A model generated the notes under the pieces. The model worked only from the letters and a program-made list of their open reading frames with translations. It did not search any database and was not told the origin of the DNA. The position numbers and the translations under genes are program-made. Shown piece after piece: positions 1 through 11,900 of a stretch of DNA of 60,000 nucleotides (position 1 is the stretch's first letter; each line of letters starts with the position of its first letter). The DNA comes from Polytrichum commune (taxonomy: Eukaryota > Streptophyta > Polytrichopsida > Polytrichales > Polytrichaceae), in contig OX485803.1 of the NCBI GenBank assembly GCA_950295325.1, positions 29,142,001 to 29,202,000 on the forward strand, written 5' to 3'.

Positions 1-930
1 ACAAAGGAGCCAAAAGGACTCCCTATCCAAGGAATGATGTTGAGGTGACGTATGCTAGATGAGGGGGCCTGGGGGGGTCTCCATTCTTCATGGGAACCCT
101 TAATGACATGAGTGCCATCACAAATAGACATAACAAAGCGGTATGGGAAATCTGTAAACTTCTCATCTCAAACAAAATTACTAGATATTACACGCTTATG
201 AATGCAGGAACATACAACGCCTCTCCACAAGAAAATACAGTACTTGCATGGCTACTACCATGCACATGTGACACCCAGCGATGTCATTGTAATGCTCGGC
301 TCAAACCCGACATATTATGTGTCATCGGTCACCCATATAATTCCCCACCACCAGAAACACCCACACAAGAAGTCACAATACAATACATAGAATTCACATA
401 TTGTAATGACAGGTTTTCGGCCGAAACACTCGACAGAAAAATCACGAAATATCAACCACTTATTAACACCCTCACTACACTAGGATGGAAGGTTGCCCCA
501 CTCATAGTACTCGCATCCGGCGCTAGAGCCACCACTTATATCCCCTCGATGAAGGCGTTGGAAACACAACTTAAACTTCCCACACCACAAATCCAGCACA
601 CATTTCAACAAATTAATACAATCGCCATACAATATGCACATTCAATACTAATCCACAAAAGACGGATAGAAAATAAGCAACCTATCAATAACCTACAAAC
701 TCTAATTTAAATCTCTAAACTCAACATACTCAACCCTTAGCCCATCCCACCGGTTACCCGGTTAAATTAATTGTTACTCAACATAGTATCTACTCCCTGA
801 AAAGGGTGAAGTAGTAGCACACCCAATGCCATTACCCTCGGGTGTGGCTTAGGATGTCCTATGAACAGATACTTTATTCACTCCGGCCCCCCAAAGGGAC
901 CGGAGTTCTTCTTCTGACATGAGTGCATGA
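1..930 (+). mobile_element. 3' end of an RLE-type non-LTR retrotransposon (remnant)
   Basis: The segment holds the C-terminal coding part of a retroelement (90-710) followed by about 220 bases of apparent 3' untranslated tail. The tail has a GC-rich hairpin-like stretch at about 879-908 (arms ACTCCGG and CCGGAGT). No poly(A) tail or target-site duplication could be identified, and the 5' part of the element lies outside the window or is lost. The RLE assignment rests on the protein motifs described for the coding remnant. Inference, moderate confidence. Confidence 0.5.
90..710 (+). CDS. Restriction-endonuclease-like C-terminal domain of a non-LTR retrotransposon (partial)
   Basis: A 206-codon open frame, open back to base 63, so the ATG at 90 is probably internal to a longer former polyprotein. 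What is seen, in order: an RHN motif (residues 12-14); a Cys/His-rich stretch with CTC, C and HC at about residues 58-67; a KPD motif (about 72-74); an acidic IEFTYCND segment (about 100-107); and a K-x-x-K-Y motif (about 117-121) before a hydrophobic strand. The order Cys/His finger, RH, KPD, acidic residue, KY resembles the C-terminal endonuclease of R2-like non-LTR elements, which cleaves the target to prime reverse transcription. No reverse transcriptase is present in the window. It could also be a domesticated nuclease, but there is no sign of that. Confidence 0.5.
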   Translation: MGTLNDMSAITNRHNKAVWEICKLLISNKITRYYTLMNAGTYNASPQENTVLAWLLPCTCDTQRCHCNARLKPDILCVIGHPYNSPPPETPTQEVTIQYIEFTYCNDRFSAETLDRKITKYQPLINTLTTLGWKVAPLIVLASGARATTYIPSMKALETQLKLPTPQIQHTFQQINTIAIQYAHSILIHKRRIENKQPINNLQTLI

Positions 931-999
931 TTGTGGAATAGAATCCCCTATATATGAGAAACTTCTAGAGAAAAACAAAGGTGTAGGTACTACTTGTGT

Positions 1000-3985
1000 G
1001 CTAGATGAAAGGCTCATGTATATATATTAAGGTTTTCAATTTCATTTGATAAATTCCTCCATACATACACAACTAAACAAATCATCAAAAAAAAAATTAA
1101 AATGAAATTCATTACCATGTATACAATATGCATTGATTTAAACTCAATAGCTTAGTGAAGATTAGTTCATCCCTTATTAGAAAGGGGTTCCTCGGGTTTA
1201 GAGGAAAATTTGACAATACATATATTAGTTTCATCCAATTTACGTTTTCATTCATTATTGACATATGTTGATTGTCCCAAATAGTTAGCATATCCATTCT
1301 TGTTAGGGTTGCATGTGGGTTCCAAGTTTTTACAAATTGAACGCTCTTGGAGCATTCATTGGGCTCCCTTGAGCTTTGCTCTCTAGGTTATGGCTAAGAA
1401 ATTATGTCTTGTCTTTGCCCAGGGGGTGGACTTGTCATTGGATACCTAAATGTCGTGTGTGGGGTCGCTTTGAAATTAAACTATATACGAGAAGTTATAG
1501 AGAAAAACAAATGTATACGTTGTAATGGCATGGTAAAAATGGACTCATGTGTTTATACTACGCTTTTCAATGTAATTTAATAAATGCCTCCACCACATAT
1601 GCAAAATGAAAATCTCAAATTAAATAAGCATTTATTACATATAAAACCCACGTTCACTTTAATGAGCAAGTCATTAAACATTTTTTCATCCATAGCGTGT
1701 AACTTAACGATTGCATCAAACCAACAAAGACAAGAGCACAATAACTTAGCCACAATTTGGTGAGCAAAACTCAAGAGAGCCATGAGCACTTCAAGAGCCT
1801 CCAGTTTGTAAAAATCTGAAACCTAAATGCAAACCCCATCAAGGATGGAGAAGGTAGTCAGTGAGGACTATTACCATATAACACCAATGGATGAAAACAT
1901 AAATTACATGAACTAACAAATCTATTGTCAAATTTTTCTTTAATCCCTAGGGCCCCCTTTTATATATCTACCTTTACTTTAACATTATTAATAGCCTTTC
2001 TAAATGTAAAAACTAAAGAAATATAATACTATGTGTACTATGTACACTAATGCCTCAAATAATACCCCTACTTACAGTCATGTTAGTTCATATGTGCTAT
2101 GAACTGTCCAACCCCCATGGTTCATCCATAGGTTGCAACTCATAATTTAGTTGACCCTACAACACACATCTTTTGTCACAAATTTTCTCTCAATTTTGGG
2201 ATCTTTTTGTAAATTTAGGTCTCAGCTTTAAAAGTATCAATAGAGAAATACAATACTTCTTTCCTTATGAACATTATGTAGATTAATGCCTCATGCTACC
2301 CATTTTTACACTCATGTTAGTTTGTACACGGTATGAAGAGTAGAATGCCTGGGGGGTTGAGTTAGAAAATACATGTAGTAGGAGCTTTCTTTCAATTCAC
2401 AACTAATCCACAAGAGGTATCGCTCTAAAGTTGAAGATGAAGACATCGGTTTACTAAATCAAAAAATCTATCAAAGTGACACTCTTGCATATTTACTTCC
2501 TATCTACATTTTGTGGCATGTAGGTGGCCAAGGGAGAACGACGGAATCGTCACAATGAACATATCTCTCATCCATCCAACATAAAAAAACTTGACCCTCA
2601 TAAGTTTATGGCTAATTCATCTTGAATGACTTCATTTAGTCTTATTCAGGGCCTTTGATTCCAGTATCAAGTCGATTTTAAAAAGCTACCTCTGAACTAT
2701 AGAATTTTAGGGTTCTTATGTTGCATGAATGAGAGATACGCTTGTATGCGCTATTTCCTTCCCTCCCTACCCTTGTGTTTGCTTGTAGAGTTTGCCTTGG
2801 ACATGTGCATATGAGTTACTGTCCTAGGCAACCCCTAGTTGTGGTCACATCACTTTAACGTGGTGCCCCACCTTTTTGGAACATTAGTAAAAAATAATAG
2901 TACGAAGTGTATTGGCATGCTAATATAGCTTAGACAAGCCAATCGTTTTGAGAGCAAAAAATTCTAACAATGCATTTAGAAGACGAGGGCATGCTATTAA
3001 TGGGGGTTATTGATAAGAATCATCTTAGACTTAGCTTGGTCACTTTACACTAGAGCTTAAGGGCCCTTCAAGTTAACCTGTGATGTACAAAAATGTGATT
3101 GGTCAAGAAGCCGGAGACAATCCAAGTTTAGTTTGCACTAGACCTGGGGGTTTGAGGGACCAAAGAAATTTGAGTGGATGAAAAATTTGCATTGCGTCCT
3201 ACATTGCATGCATGGAATGGGACGTGTGTGCTACCAATGCAACAAGTGATGGTACAAAAGGACCTCATGTATTGTGTGCAACCATACTAGGGAGGGTATT
3301 CCCATGGGTTGGACTCTTCATACAATGTATGAGCTAACGTGAGATTATGATGGGGTATTATTTAATCCATTAGCATACATAATATACATAAGGGAGAGGC
3401 ATTGTTTTTCTCTAGTGTGTATGTAAATGTACAAAAGGGCCCTTAGGTTTAGAGAATTTTTTGACAATAAATGTGTTAGTTCCATGCAATTCATGTTCTC
3501 ATCCATTGTTGTCATATGGTAAAAGTGCTCAATGACTACCTTATCCATTCTTGTTAGGGTTTGCATTTGGGTTCTAGGTTTTATAAATTGGACGCTCTTG
3601 GAGCATTCATGAGCCCCTTGAGTTTCACTCTCTGGATTATGGCTGAGTTAGACAAGAGCATAATTTGTTTGTTTGATGCAATTATTGAGTTACAATGTAT
3701 GGATGAAAAAATGTTCAATGACTTGCTCATTAAAGTGAAAGTCGGTTTAATATGTAATAAATGCTTATTTAATTTGAGATTAGTCTTTTGTATATGTAGT
3801 GGAGGCATTTATCATATTAAATTGAAAAGAATAGTTTAAATACATGAGTCCATTTTCTAGCATGTTGTTAGTACGTACACATTTGTTTTTCTTTGTAAAC
3901 TTCTCGTATGTAGGAGGCTTGATCTCATAGTAACCCGTGCACACCATTTAGGTATCCAATGAAGAGTCCACTTGACAAAATATAA
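1000..3985. repeat. Three copies of one repeat, two in inverted orientation
   Basis: The stretch 1150-1400 is repeated in direct orientation at about 3420-3650 (shared phrase around TTGGAGCATTCAT). The stretch 1400-1990 is repeated as its reverse complement at about 3400-3985 (shared phrases around GGATACCTAAATG and AATGAGCAAGTCATT). The short open frames seen at 1577-1789 (-) and 3561-3839 (+) translate to related peptides only because they lie in this repeat; they are not genes. Similarity is imperfect, so the copies are old. The central 1990-3390 shows no recognisable coding sequence. Confidence 0.7.
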
Positions 3986-4000
3986 GACATGCCACTACCC

Positions 4001-4739
4001 GTTAACAAAAACTACAATACACTAACAACATGGTTTATGGAGTAGTACATCCTTCCATTAAATTTCTATAATCACATCATCATTGAAGTGATGTGCATGT
4101 GACCCATATTCCCCATGTGTTGGCTCAAAGCTTCCACACCCCTCAATGATATTTCCTCATGTTCTCATTGCTTAACCCTGTATTGCCCGTGAGACCCCCA
4201 TGGGCTTTCTTCAAAAAGGGAAGCCATTCTGGAGCATGGGGAGGTCACTGGCAAAAATCGTAAAAGCATCGTGATATAAAAAATAAGGTCTAATATATTC
4301 ATTGTAGGTAAATTTTGCAAAAAGCGTACTTATAATATAAGGGTTTTTAAATAATGAAACTTGTTTACATGTAAAATACCATCACATATAATGGCCTCTT
4401 TTATCTAGTCAATACATGTAAAATAACGTCGAAACAATTACTAGGGGTAGCATGTCTAGGGTAGGGTCTGTGCTAGTGGATGAAAAAACACAAACCAACA
4501 AAAGACACTGAGGTCCGTTGAGATCGAATATGGGCCCTAAACCAAAACCAAAACCCGTAAGGAAATAGATACGAAGAACAAGATATACATGACAATCTTT
4601 TGAAGAACATGATGTGAAGGACAAACTCTATAGTAGATAGTAGCTAGTACTTAATCCATCGTTTGGTGGATGTGCATGGATGCACAATGTTGTGGACGAA
4701 AACCTTTCCATTGGGCGATAGTGATGACCTCAACAATGG
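4001..4739. other. A+T-rich intergenic DNA, nothing recognised
   Basis: No gene, RNA or clear repeat structure was seen here. The short open frame at 4409-4624 on the minus strand has no protein-like character. Confidence 0.5.
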
Positions 4740-5290
4740 GCAAATCAAGTTTTGGGCTTGCGGGCAACTTCTGACTTTGTTAGACTGCCCTCTTGAAAGT
4801 TTGTAGGGGGGCATTTAGTGTCTGTTGTCACTAAGACTTGAAGGTGGAAGCAAATATTCTTGCCCATAGGTGTTGCCCATTGAGTAACATCTTGAACCAA
4901 ACATGTTTGAAAATTGGCATTCCAACTCATTGTGAGAGAATCCATCCTCCAATCAATGAACTTTGACCACTTCTAAAATAGGCATATGAACTCCAAGTTC
5001 AAAATTTCAAATCCTTACATATGTGTGTCTAAATAAATGTTTATTTATTTATTTAATGAACTCCCCAATTTCAACATCCAAATATATAAAAACAAGATTC
5101 TTCACTATCTTGAGAACTTCAAGTTTGCTACCTTTGGATCTTCTCATAAACCTAAGAGATTTATCCTTCTTAAAATTTCATAGTAGAGGTTTTTGTCCAC
5201 ATACAAGTGACTGATTATAGACTATGTTGGTGAAAGGAGCCTAATTTACCTTGGATATCAAGTTCTAGGTTCAATGGAACGTACTAGGGA
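4740..5290 (+). repeat. Dispersed repeat, copy 1 (partner at 52.64-53.19 kb)
   Basis: Shares a collinear series of blocks with 52640-53190, for example AAATTGGCATTC, GATCAATGAA, AATAGGCATATGAA and AAGTGAC. Gaps and substitutions separate the blocks, so the two copies are diverged. No coding capacity was found. Confidence 0.6.
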
Positions 5291-5313
5291 CAATAAAAGT
5301 TTAATTTCTAATA

Positions 5314-5673
5314 ACACCCTAACCTCTGTAATATCCTCCTCCTTAATGTCACACCCTCTCTTATATCCCAAAACTCTAGTGAACAATTGTTCTTAGTTTT
5401 AATCTCCCTCCTTGTTGTCATGTTTCCCTCCCATATATCATGGATTTCGGCATTAAAATAATCCACCAAAGAACTCAAATCACATCCTCTCAAGTATCAC
5501 ATTGTCATCAATGTCATCATTCTCAGTATTGCAATGCTAACTTTGTGTGATTCCATAATGTCACACTCTACAACAATTCATTATTATCATGCATCCATGT
5601 TAACACTACATACCTCCATAATATCACGTGCACTTTGGCTGCCACAAGCGTGATATTACGGAGGTTAGAGTGT
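5314..5673. mobile_element. MITE with 22-bp terminal inverted repeats
   Basis: The left end (5314-5335) and the reverse complement of the right end (5652-5673) agree at 20 of 22 positions (core CTAACCTC.GTAATATC). The inner sequence carries further degenerate copies of the same motif, including a hairpin at about 5606-5666 with arms CTCCATAATATCACG and CGTGATATTACGGAG. No open frame is present, so this is a non-autonomous element. It sits just upstream of the presumed promoter of the RNF213-like gene. Confidence 0.65.
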
Positions 5674-6120
5674 ATTTTGGTGGAATCTACATGATGAAAT
5701 CTACATCTCCACTAGAATATGGTGGACAAGCGGTCTACATGAGAAGTAACTCTTATTCATGTGGAACCCAAAATGGTGATCACGCTTGGAACACTTCATC
5801 CCACATCATTTATATAATAATAGTAGTGATAATAATAATAGTTAATGTATTTTACAAATTCCACGTCCCTTAGCGGCTTGAAGAAAGTGGTCAACAAAAG
5901 GAGCGACCGAGGTCCTTTCATTTCTTACTCTCTCTGTCTTGACGCCTTGAATCCTGCCAAGTCACCACCCCGTCTCTGTGAACACTTGAAAGTTGCGATG
6001 CGAACGATTGAATGCCCATGGCGATCCTGCTCCCCAAACCCCTTCAGTCGGGAATCGGGATCGGTCAGTCGGCTGGCTTTGTAAATTATTCACAGCTACT
6101 GCCGATTTTTCTTTCTATAA
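5674..6120 (+). promoter_or_regulatory. Presumed promoter and start of 5' leader of the RNF213-like gene
   Basis: Base composition rises from A+T-rich to mixed at about 5900-6070, with a pyrimidine-rich CTCTCTCTG stretch near 5930. This would suit a plant core promoter, but no TATA box or start site can be assigned with confidence. The assignment is by position upstream of the leader array only. Confidence 0.3.
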
Positions 6121-6149
6121 GTCGGCGGCATTCAATCGCTTCATTAAAT

Positions 6150-7215
6150 TACTTCCGTGGCCAGAAAGATTTGGAAGAGTCCGTGGATTGAGAGTCTGTG
6201 TCTGTTTGTAAGTTGTGAAATTCATCCGCCTGCCGCTGATCGGTAGCTAAGGTAAGTTTCTGCTCTGCGGAGGAGTAATAATCGGTGGAGTTAGTCTCCA
6301 ATTGTCCATCGTTCAAGCTAGCGCAGGTGAGCTGTAGTTTCTTGCACAGACTTGAATTGCGTTTTGGCAATGATGATTGATCGGTCTTTACGGCTGTAGA
6401 TGCTGATTTCTTCCCTTTAATTCGATGGCAGGAGTGAATTTTCGCAGTGAGTCCTCTTAGACAGCAGGTGAACTTAACTTAATTACTGCCATATCCAGAA
6501 AGATTCTGAAGGCTTAATTAAGAGTCTGTTTGCGATTTGTGAATTGTGAATTGTTTGCCTCTCGCTCATCGGTAGGTAAGTTAACGTTGTTGTTGCTCGG
6601 TAGCGGAGGAATTGGTGGAGTTAGTTGCCGATTGTGCACCATTTCAGCGGAGGTGGAACGAGCCGTGGTTTCTTGCACAGCCTTGAATTGCGTTTTGGCA
6701 ATGATGATGTTTCGGTCTCTACGGCTATTGATGATTTCCTATCTTAAATTCGATGGCAGTCAATGGTCACAGTGAATTTTCCGTCGACAGTAGATAACCT
6801 TAACTTAATGACTGCCATGCCTGAAAAGATTCCGAAGGCTCCGTGACCTGTGAGTCTGTTTGTGAAATTGTTATTACTGATCGGTAGGTAAGTTAACTTA
6901 AATTTCTGCTCTATAGCAGAGAAATCGGAGGAATTTTGTATCCAATCGTCCATCGTTCGGTTTAGAGCAGGTGAGCTGTGATTTCTTGCATAGACTTGAA
7001 ATTGTGTTTTGTCAATGATGAAGGTTCATTCTTCAAGGCTATTGATGATGTCATCTCTTTAGTTTGTTGCTAGTCAATCGTCACAGTGAAGTTTCGTGTC
7101 TAGTAGGTAAACTTAGCTTAATCACTGCCATGGCCAGAAAGATCAGAAGGTTCCGTAGCCTGTGAAGAGTCTGTTTGTTGTGGATGGACTCCTGCTGATC
7201 GGTAGGTGAGTCTAT
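6150..7215 (+). repeat. Tandem array of ~320-bp units in the 5' leader, each with a splice-donor-like site
   Basis: Units begin at about 6161, 6495, 6821 and 7134 (spacing 334, 326 and 313) and share phrases such as CCAGAAAGAT, GAGTCTGTTTG, CTTGCACAGACTTGAATTG and GGCAATGATGA. The last unit is partial. Each contains a GATCGGTAGGTAAG-like sequence (near 6241, 6571, 6882 and 7201), which reads as a good splice donor. The array precedes the first coding exon of the RNF213-like gene, whose acceptor is at 8940, so these may be alternative first-exon donors. Confidence 0.7.
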
Positions 7216-8940
7216 TAATTGGTATTAAGTATCGGGGTGTTGAAATGAGAGAAGGAAGGTAGGTATGTAGTGGCGAAGATTTCGTGGACTATCTTATCTT
7301 GGCTCTTTGCCAAAAGTTGCGCTGAATTCTATTTCCCCCTCGTTAGTGTCGGCAAGTTGACTTGGCGCATCACAAGTGAATGGCTGGTCCATGCGTACTA
7401 AGTCATCTCTGTAAGTTTCTTGAATTTTTGGGAAGAATATCGCACTCCCTTGTCTCAATTTCTGGAACTAGTACTCTGTCGGTTTGACTGATCTGTGGTC
7501 TTGCGTGCTTGCACTCTTTGATTCATCATTTTGATTGGTGGTGAGTTACTTGGTACAGGCAGATATGGCCGACAGTGAATTGCCGACAATGGCAAGCAAG
7601 TTGCGGGGAGGATTCATTAAGCCTGTTGCATTTAATGCTAAACTTGCGACTTCATGAATGTCTTTCTTGATCGTCGAACGGGAGTAAAAGCCTCTATAGT
7701 TGCACTGGAATTCTAATAGTTGTGCTCCGGGATCGCGGAGACGTCAATCGGTGGTGTTAGCATGTACATGTGAGTAATCTCGCGCAATGTCAATTATGGG
7801 TAATTGCACTCACTCAGAATCATGGGTACATTGGTTGTAGTTGTAGGTTAGACAACCCCGGGTATTGCTTTGTGTTGGTCAGCAAACCTGTAAGGCATGC
7901 AGGTGTTGTTCGGTGAGTTTTTCCTGTTCTGTAGGTTATATTGATCAGTTTATAAGTCTTGAAATTTGTGTTGCACTAGCAAATCTACGATGAAACATCA
8001 ACAAAATTGGTTTGAAGATCGACTCTCCCCTGATGCTCTTATGATTATTGAAAGTGCATGTCTGTGTATTCCTTAAATGAATATATAGGTCCCCCAATTG
8101 CATTGCCTATTGAGTATAGAGAAGTTATAAATTATGCAGACGTAGTCCAATATCTTTAAACATGTGTGTTTATGGTGGCTGTTCTTAGATCCGCACCTAA
8201 CCACAGCAATCAAATATAAATACAGGTGTTCGATAAGGAAATATAACCGGATTACACCCGCATACCTTAGGTGAGTACTAACCGTAATGGATGTGTGTTC
8301 CCGATTAGTCCTCGGTAGGTTGTGGCATTGGTAAAGTATGGCAATAACGAAAAAACCCAAAATTATTCTAGATGTTTCTGTGATGTAGAAGGATGAGTTT
8401 CGGTTCTCGGAGTGGTTCCAATCGCACTAGCCAAGTAATGTAGTGGCGAGTTATCTTTTATGATGTTTGTCAATCTCTCTCCAGTAAATTGTGTACTAGA
8501 TTTAGCTCCATGTATCTTGCTCAAGGTAGAAGTTGTGCATTTTAGATGAATTAGGCATAGGCTATGTTATTTCCCGACTGTGGATTATCATTATTCTTGG
8601 TAAGTGTCATATTGAGCACAGTTTACCAAAAGGTGCTCGCTATAACGTGGAGAGATATGCCAGGTTTAGGTGACCGTAATTTACACTTGCAATACCAAGC
8701 AATTTCATCGGCCCTGATCACAAGAAAATTCTGGACACTTTGTAGTTTTAATCAGGCGTTTACGTCAGATAGGTCCTATCTATAGGTTTTTGGAAGAAAG
8801 CCGGAAGTCAACTATAAGTCCAACTTATTGGTATCCAATGTTGCAAACTTGTTCATCTTTGGTCTCTATGGGTTTTTTTCAGAAATTCCTGCAAGAAACT
8901 AGATCTTCGATACGGCTCTACACGTTCATTGTCGTTTCAG
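7216..8940 (+). other. Non-coding leader intron region of the RNF213-like gene
   Basis: No long open frame and no repeat was recognised. The stretch ends in a usable splice acceptor (TCGTTTCAG, to 8940) just before the first coding ATG at 8950. It is best read as one or more introns and untranslated exons of the downstream gene. Confidence 0.4.
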
Positions 8941-8949
8941 GTGCTTAAA

Positions 8950-11900
8950 ATGTATCCCGATACATTAAGTTGCAACCGCAGTTTTGGAATGAGCTCTGGG
9001 GAAGTTACGGAACTAGATATGGAGGGCGTAAACAAAGACCTTAATCCGAATTACAAAAACCTTATGAGGGATAAACTAGGTTGTAAGTTGAGGTCTCGCT
9101 CTTCATTTGAAGAGCATATAGACCCGTCTGTGTAGCTTGGCTTTGTTTGCCACTGTACGGAATAGGTCGAGTTTGTGTGCATAAATATATATCTCTGCAA
9201 TTCATTGAATTAGGATATACAATTTGTTTGTCCTTGTCAGACATTCGATTGGCTAATCCAAAAGCAAGGATGGAAAGCGACAATTCGTTGGACACATATT
9301 TAGACCCCTTCAAGCATCAAAATCGTTACTCTAGCCTTGGGGAGGATGGAGATGAGATTGGAAGTTCCGGACAGAATTTCGCAATTCCAAAAAATGAAGA
9401 CAAAGAGGATCAGGAGGTGCCTGTCGTGAAGTTAGGACCTGCACAATCAGAGGGAACCCATGAAGGGGCACTTCGAACGAATTTACGCATGCAACATGCG
9501 AATTCAATTTATCAAGCCAGTGTTTACCAAGGAGCGGTGACACAACCGGAATCAATCTTAGTTCATCGGGCAGCTGTTTTTGATCATGTGACAACTTCAG
9601 AACAGGTTTTGGATCATAGTCCTGGAAAAAGTGTCTATGGGATGCAGCAAGAAGCAAGTTCCCAAAGTGGTTCTGTCCATTGGTCTACTTTCAATGATCA
9701 GGAGCTGCGTGTGGTGGAGACAGGATCTGCACGATCAGGGGGAACCCATGAAGGGGCACTAAGAAAGGATTTTCATACGAGACATCCAAATTCAAGTCAT
9801 CAAGCCGGTGCCTACCCCGGAGAGGGGACACAACCCGAATCAAGCTTCAATGAGGCATATTTTAATGCTGATCTGACTAGATCACAACCGGTTTTGGATC
9901 ATGGTTCTGGAAAGAACCTGTTTGGAATGCAGCCTCAAACGAGTTTCCAATTTGGTTCTGTTCATGGACCTACTTTCAACGATCAGGAGCTGAGTGTCAT
10001 GGAGACAGGACCTGCACAGTTAGGGAGAACCTATGAAGAGAAACTCCGAAAGGATTCTCGTATGGAGACTCCAAATTCAAGTCATCAAGCGGGTGTCCAC
10101 CACGGATCGGTGATGCAGTCGGAATCAAGCTTTCATGAAGCAGGTTCCTACGCGGATCTGACAAGATCACAACAGGTTTTGGATCATGGTCCAGGAAAGA
10201 ACGAGTATGAAATACACCAAGAAAATAGTTCCCAAAGTGGTTCAGTCCATGGACCTATTTTCAAGGATCACTCGAATGCGTCCCTCAAACTCTGCCTTCT
10301 TGCCCCAAAGTGCATGACACAATGCAATGCGTCTATCAAATTCCAGGTAATTTTATACTCATCCTACTTACTGCCTGCCATCCCGGTTTCCAGACTTAAA
10401 ATTCACTGTAAGTGAAAGATGGTTAGCTTGACGTGAGAGCACTTGAACTCCTGTTATGGCTTTTCAGAACATCTGCATGTTTGACATCCTCTGCATCTGA
10501 GATTGAAATTGCCCAATTTTCTGCCAAAAAAACACAAGTGCAAACAGATGCTGATGGGATCTATTTGAACATCTTGATTGATAATATTTGCTGTAGGGTC
10601 ATGGGGCCCAGGATCCAGGACCAGTTAATCTCCACCTTAAACAGGATCATCTTGCGAGCATTGAATCTCCATTCTATTGCTGGTCATCAACCAACCCGAT
10701 AAAGATTCAGGGCGACGAAAGGGCATCGATTACATACCACTTCACCATGCCAGATTCAATCTTGACTTTCACGAACGTAGTCTCAAGCTTTATGAGTGGT
10801 ACGAAGCAAGATTCAGAGAGGACCATATCGAAGACCACGCCTCTACGGAAGAGAAGAATGTTACAGTTCGACATGGTCGATGAAAGAGGTGAACTACTGA
10901 GAGAAAATGCGTTGAATACAAACCAATGGCTAGGTATGTTGAGTCATATGGTCTTTAACGTCAATCCCTTGAGCATTGCCGATTGCTTTAGGGAGTATAC
11001 TATTCATAAGCCGACGAATTTAGAGAGGAGATTCATAAATTCACCAAGTGCTAACCTAGAATCCGTACAGAAGTGGGCCTGCAAGCTGGCAGATGCTCTT
11101 GGTGGTTCGGCAGTGTCCAATGTTGCTCTAAATGATGGAATTGGGGCAAAAATGTGTATCCTATCTCTGGGTTTGTTTGAACTTCTGCAAAGCCTGGTGA
11201 TGTTTGAGGATTGTCGAAAAGATCAGAAACTCAGTGAGGTATATGTAGTAATCCTTTCGTCTTTACATAAGTACACGAGTGCTGGGACGGATAACATTGA
11301 TCTCCCCGGATACGTGTCGAGAGTTTTCAAGGAGGGAATTTCTGATATTGTCCGGCACATTTCTCCTTTCTCCTATGAATGGCTGTTGCGACTTGACGTC
11401 CTTGGAAGGGTTGATTCAACATGGAGTTTCATTGGAAAAGCGAGAGGCGTCGAATTTGACTTCAATGAAGTCTACATTCGAAGAAAAATTGAGCACGATT
11501 ACAGGATATCAATCACAGAGCTGATAAAGTCACATAGCTTGATGGGTAAATGGCTGAGGGGAACCATTAGTCGATGTGCTCTGTTGGTTGCTCCAAGTCT
11601 TCCCGAATTTTTGCTTGCATCACATCTATTGGATGCCTGGGTGAGAGGAGCCAAAGATTGGGATGCGACAGAAAATATGGAGGAAGAGATACGTTCTGGA
11701 CTCCGAGAATCTCTTGATGAGTGGTTTGCCAAGCTTTTACCTCAGAATAACTCCTTCAAGAGGAGACCGGCTTCAGTTGTTCAGCAGCATCTTGAAATCA
11801 TTGTTGCAGAAGTTTATTATACAGGAAGTAGTCCGCTGTGTTTGCCAGACTTCCTGGAAGGCAAATATCGGCAGCAAGTTGTGGCGATGCTCCTGGAGGT

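Noticed and set aside
1577-1789. Small minus-strand frame with a related peptide at 3561-3839 (+)
   Set aside because: The similarity comes from the inverted DNA repeat; both frames are short and lack gene context.
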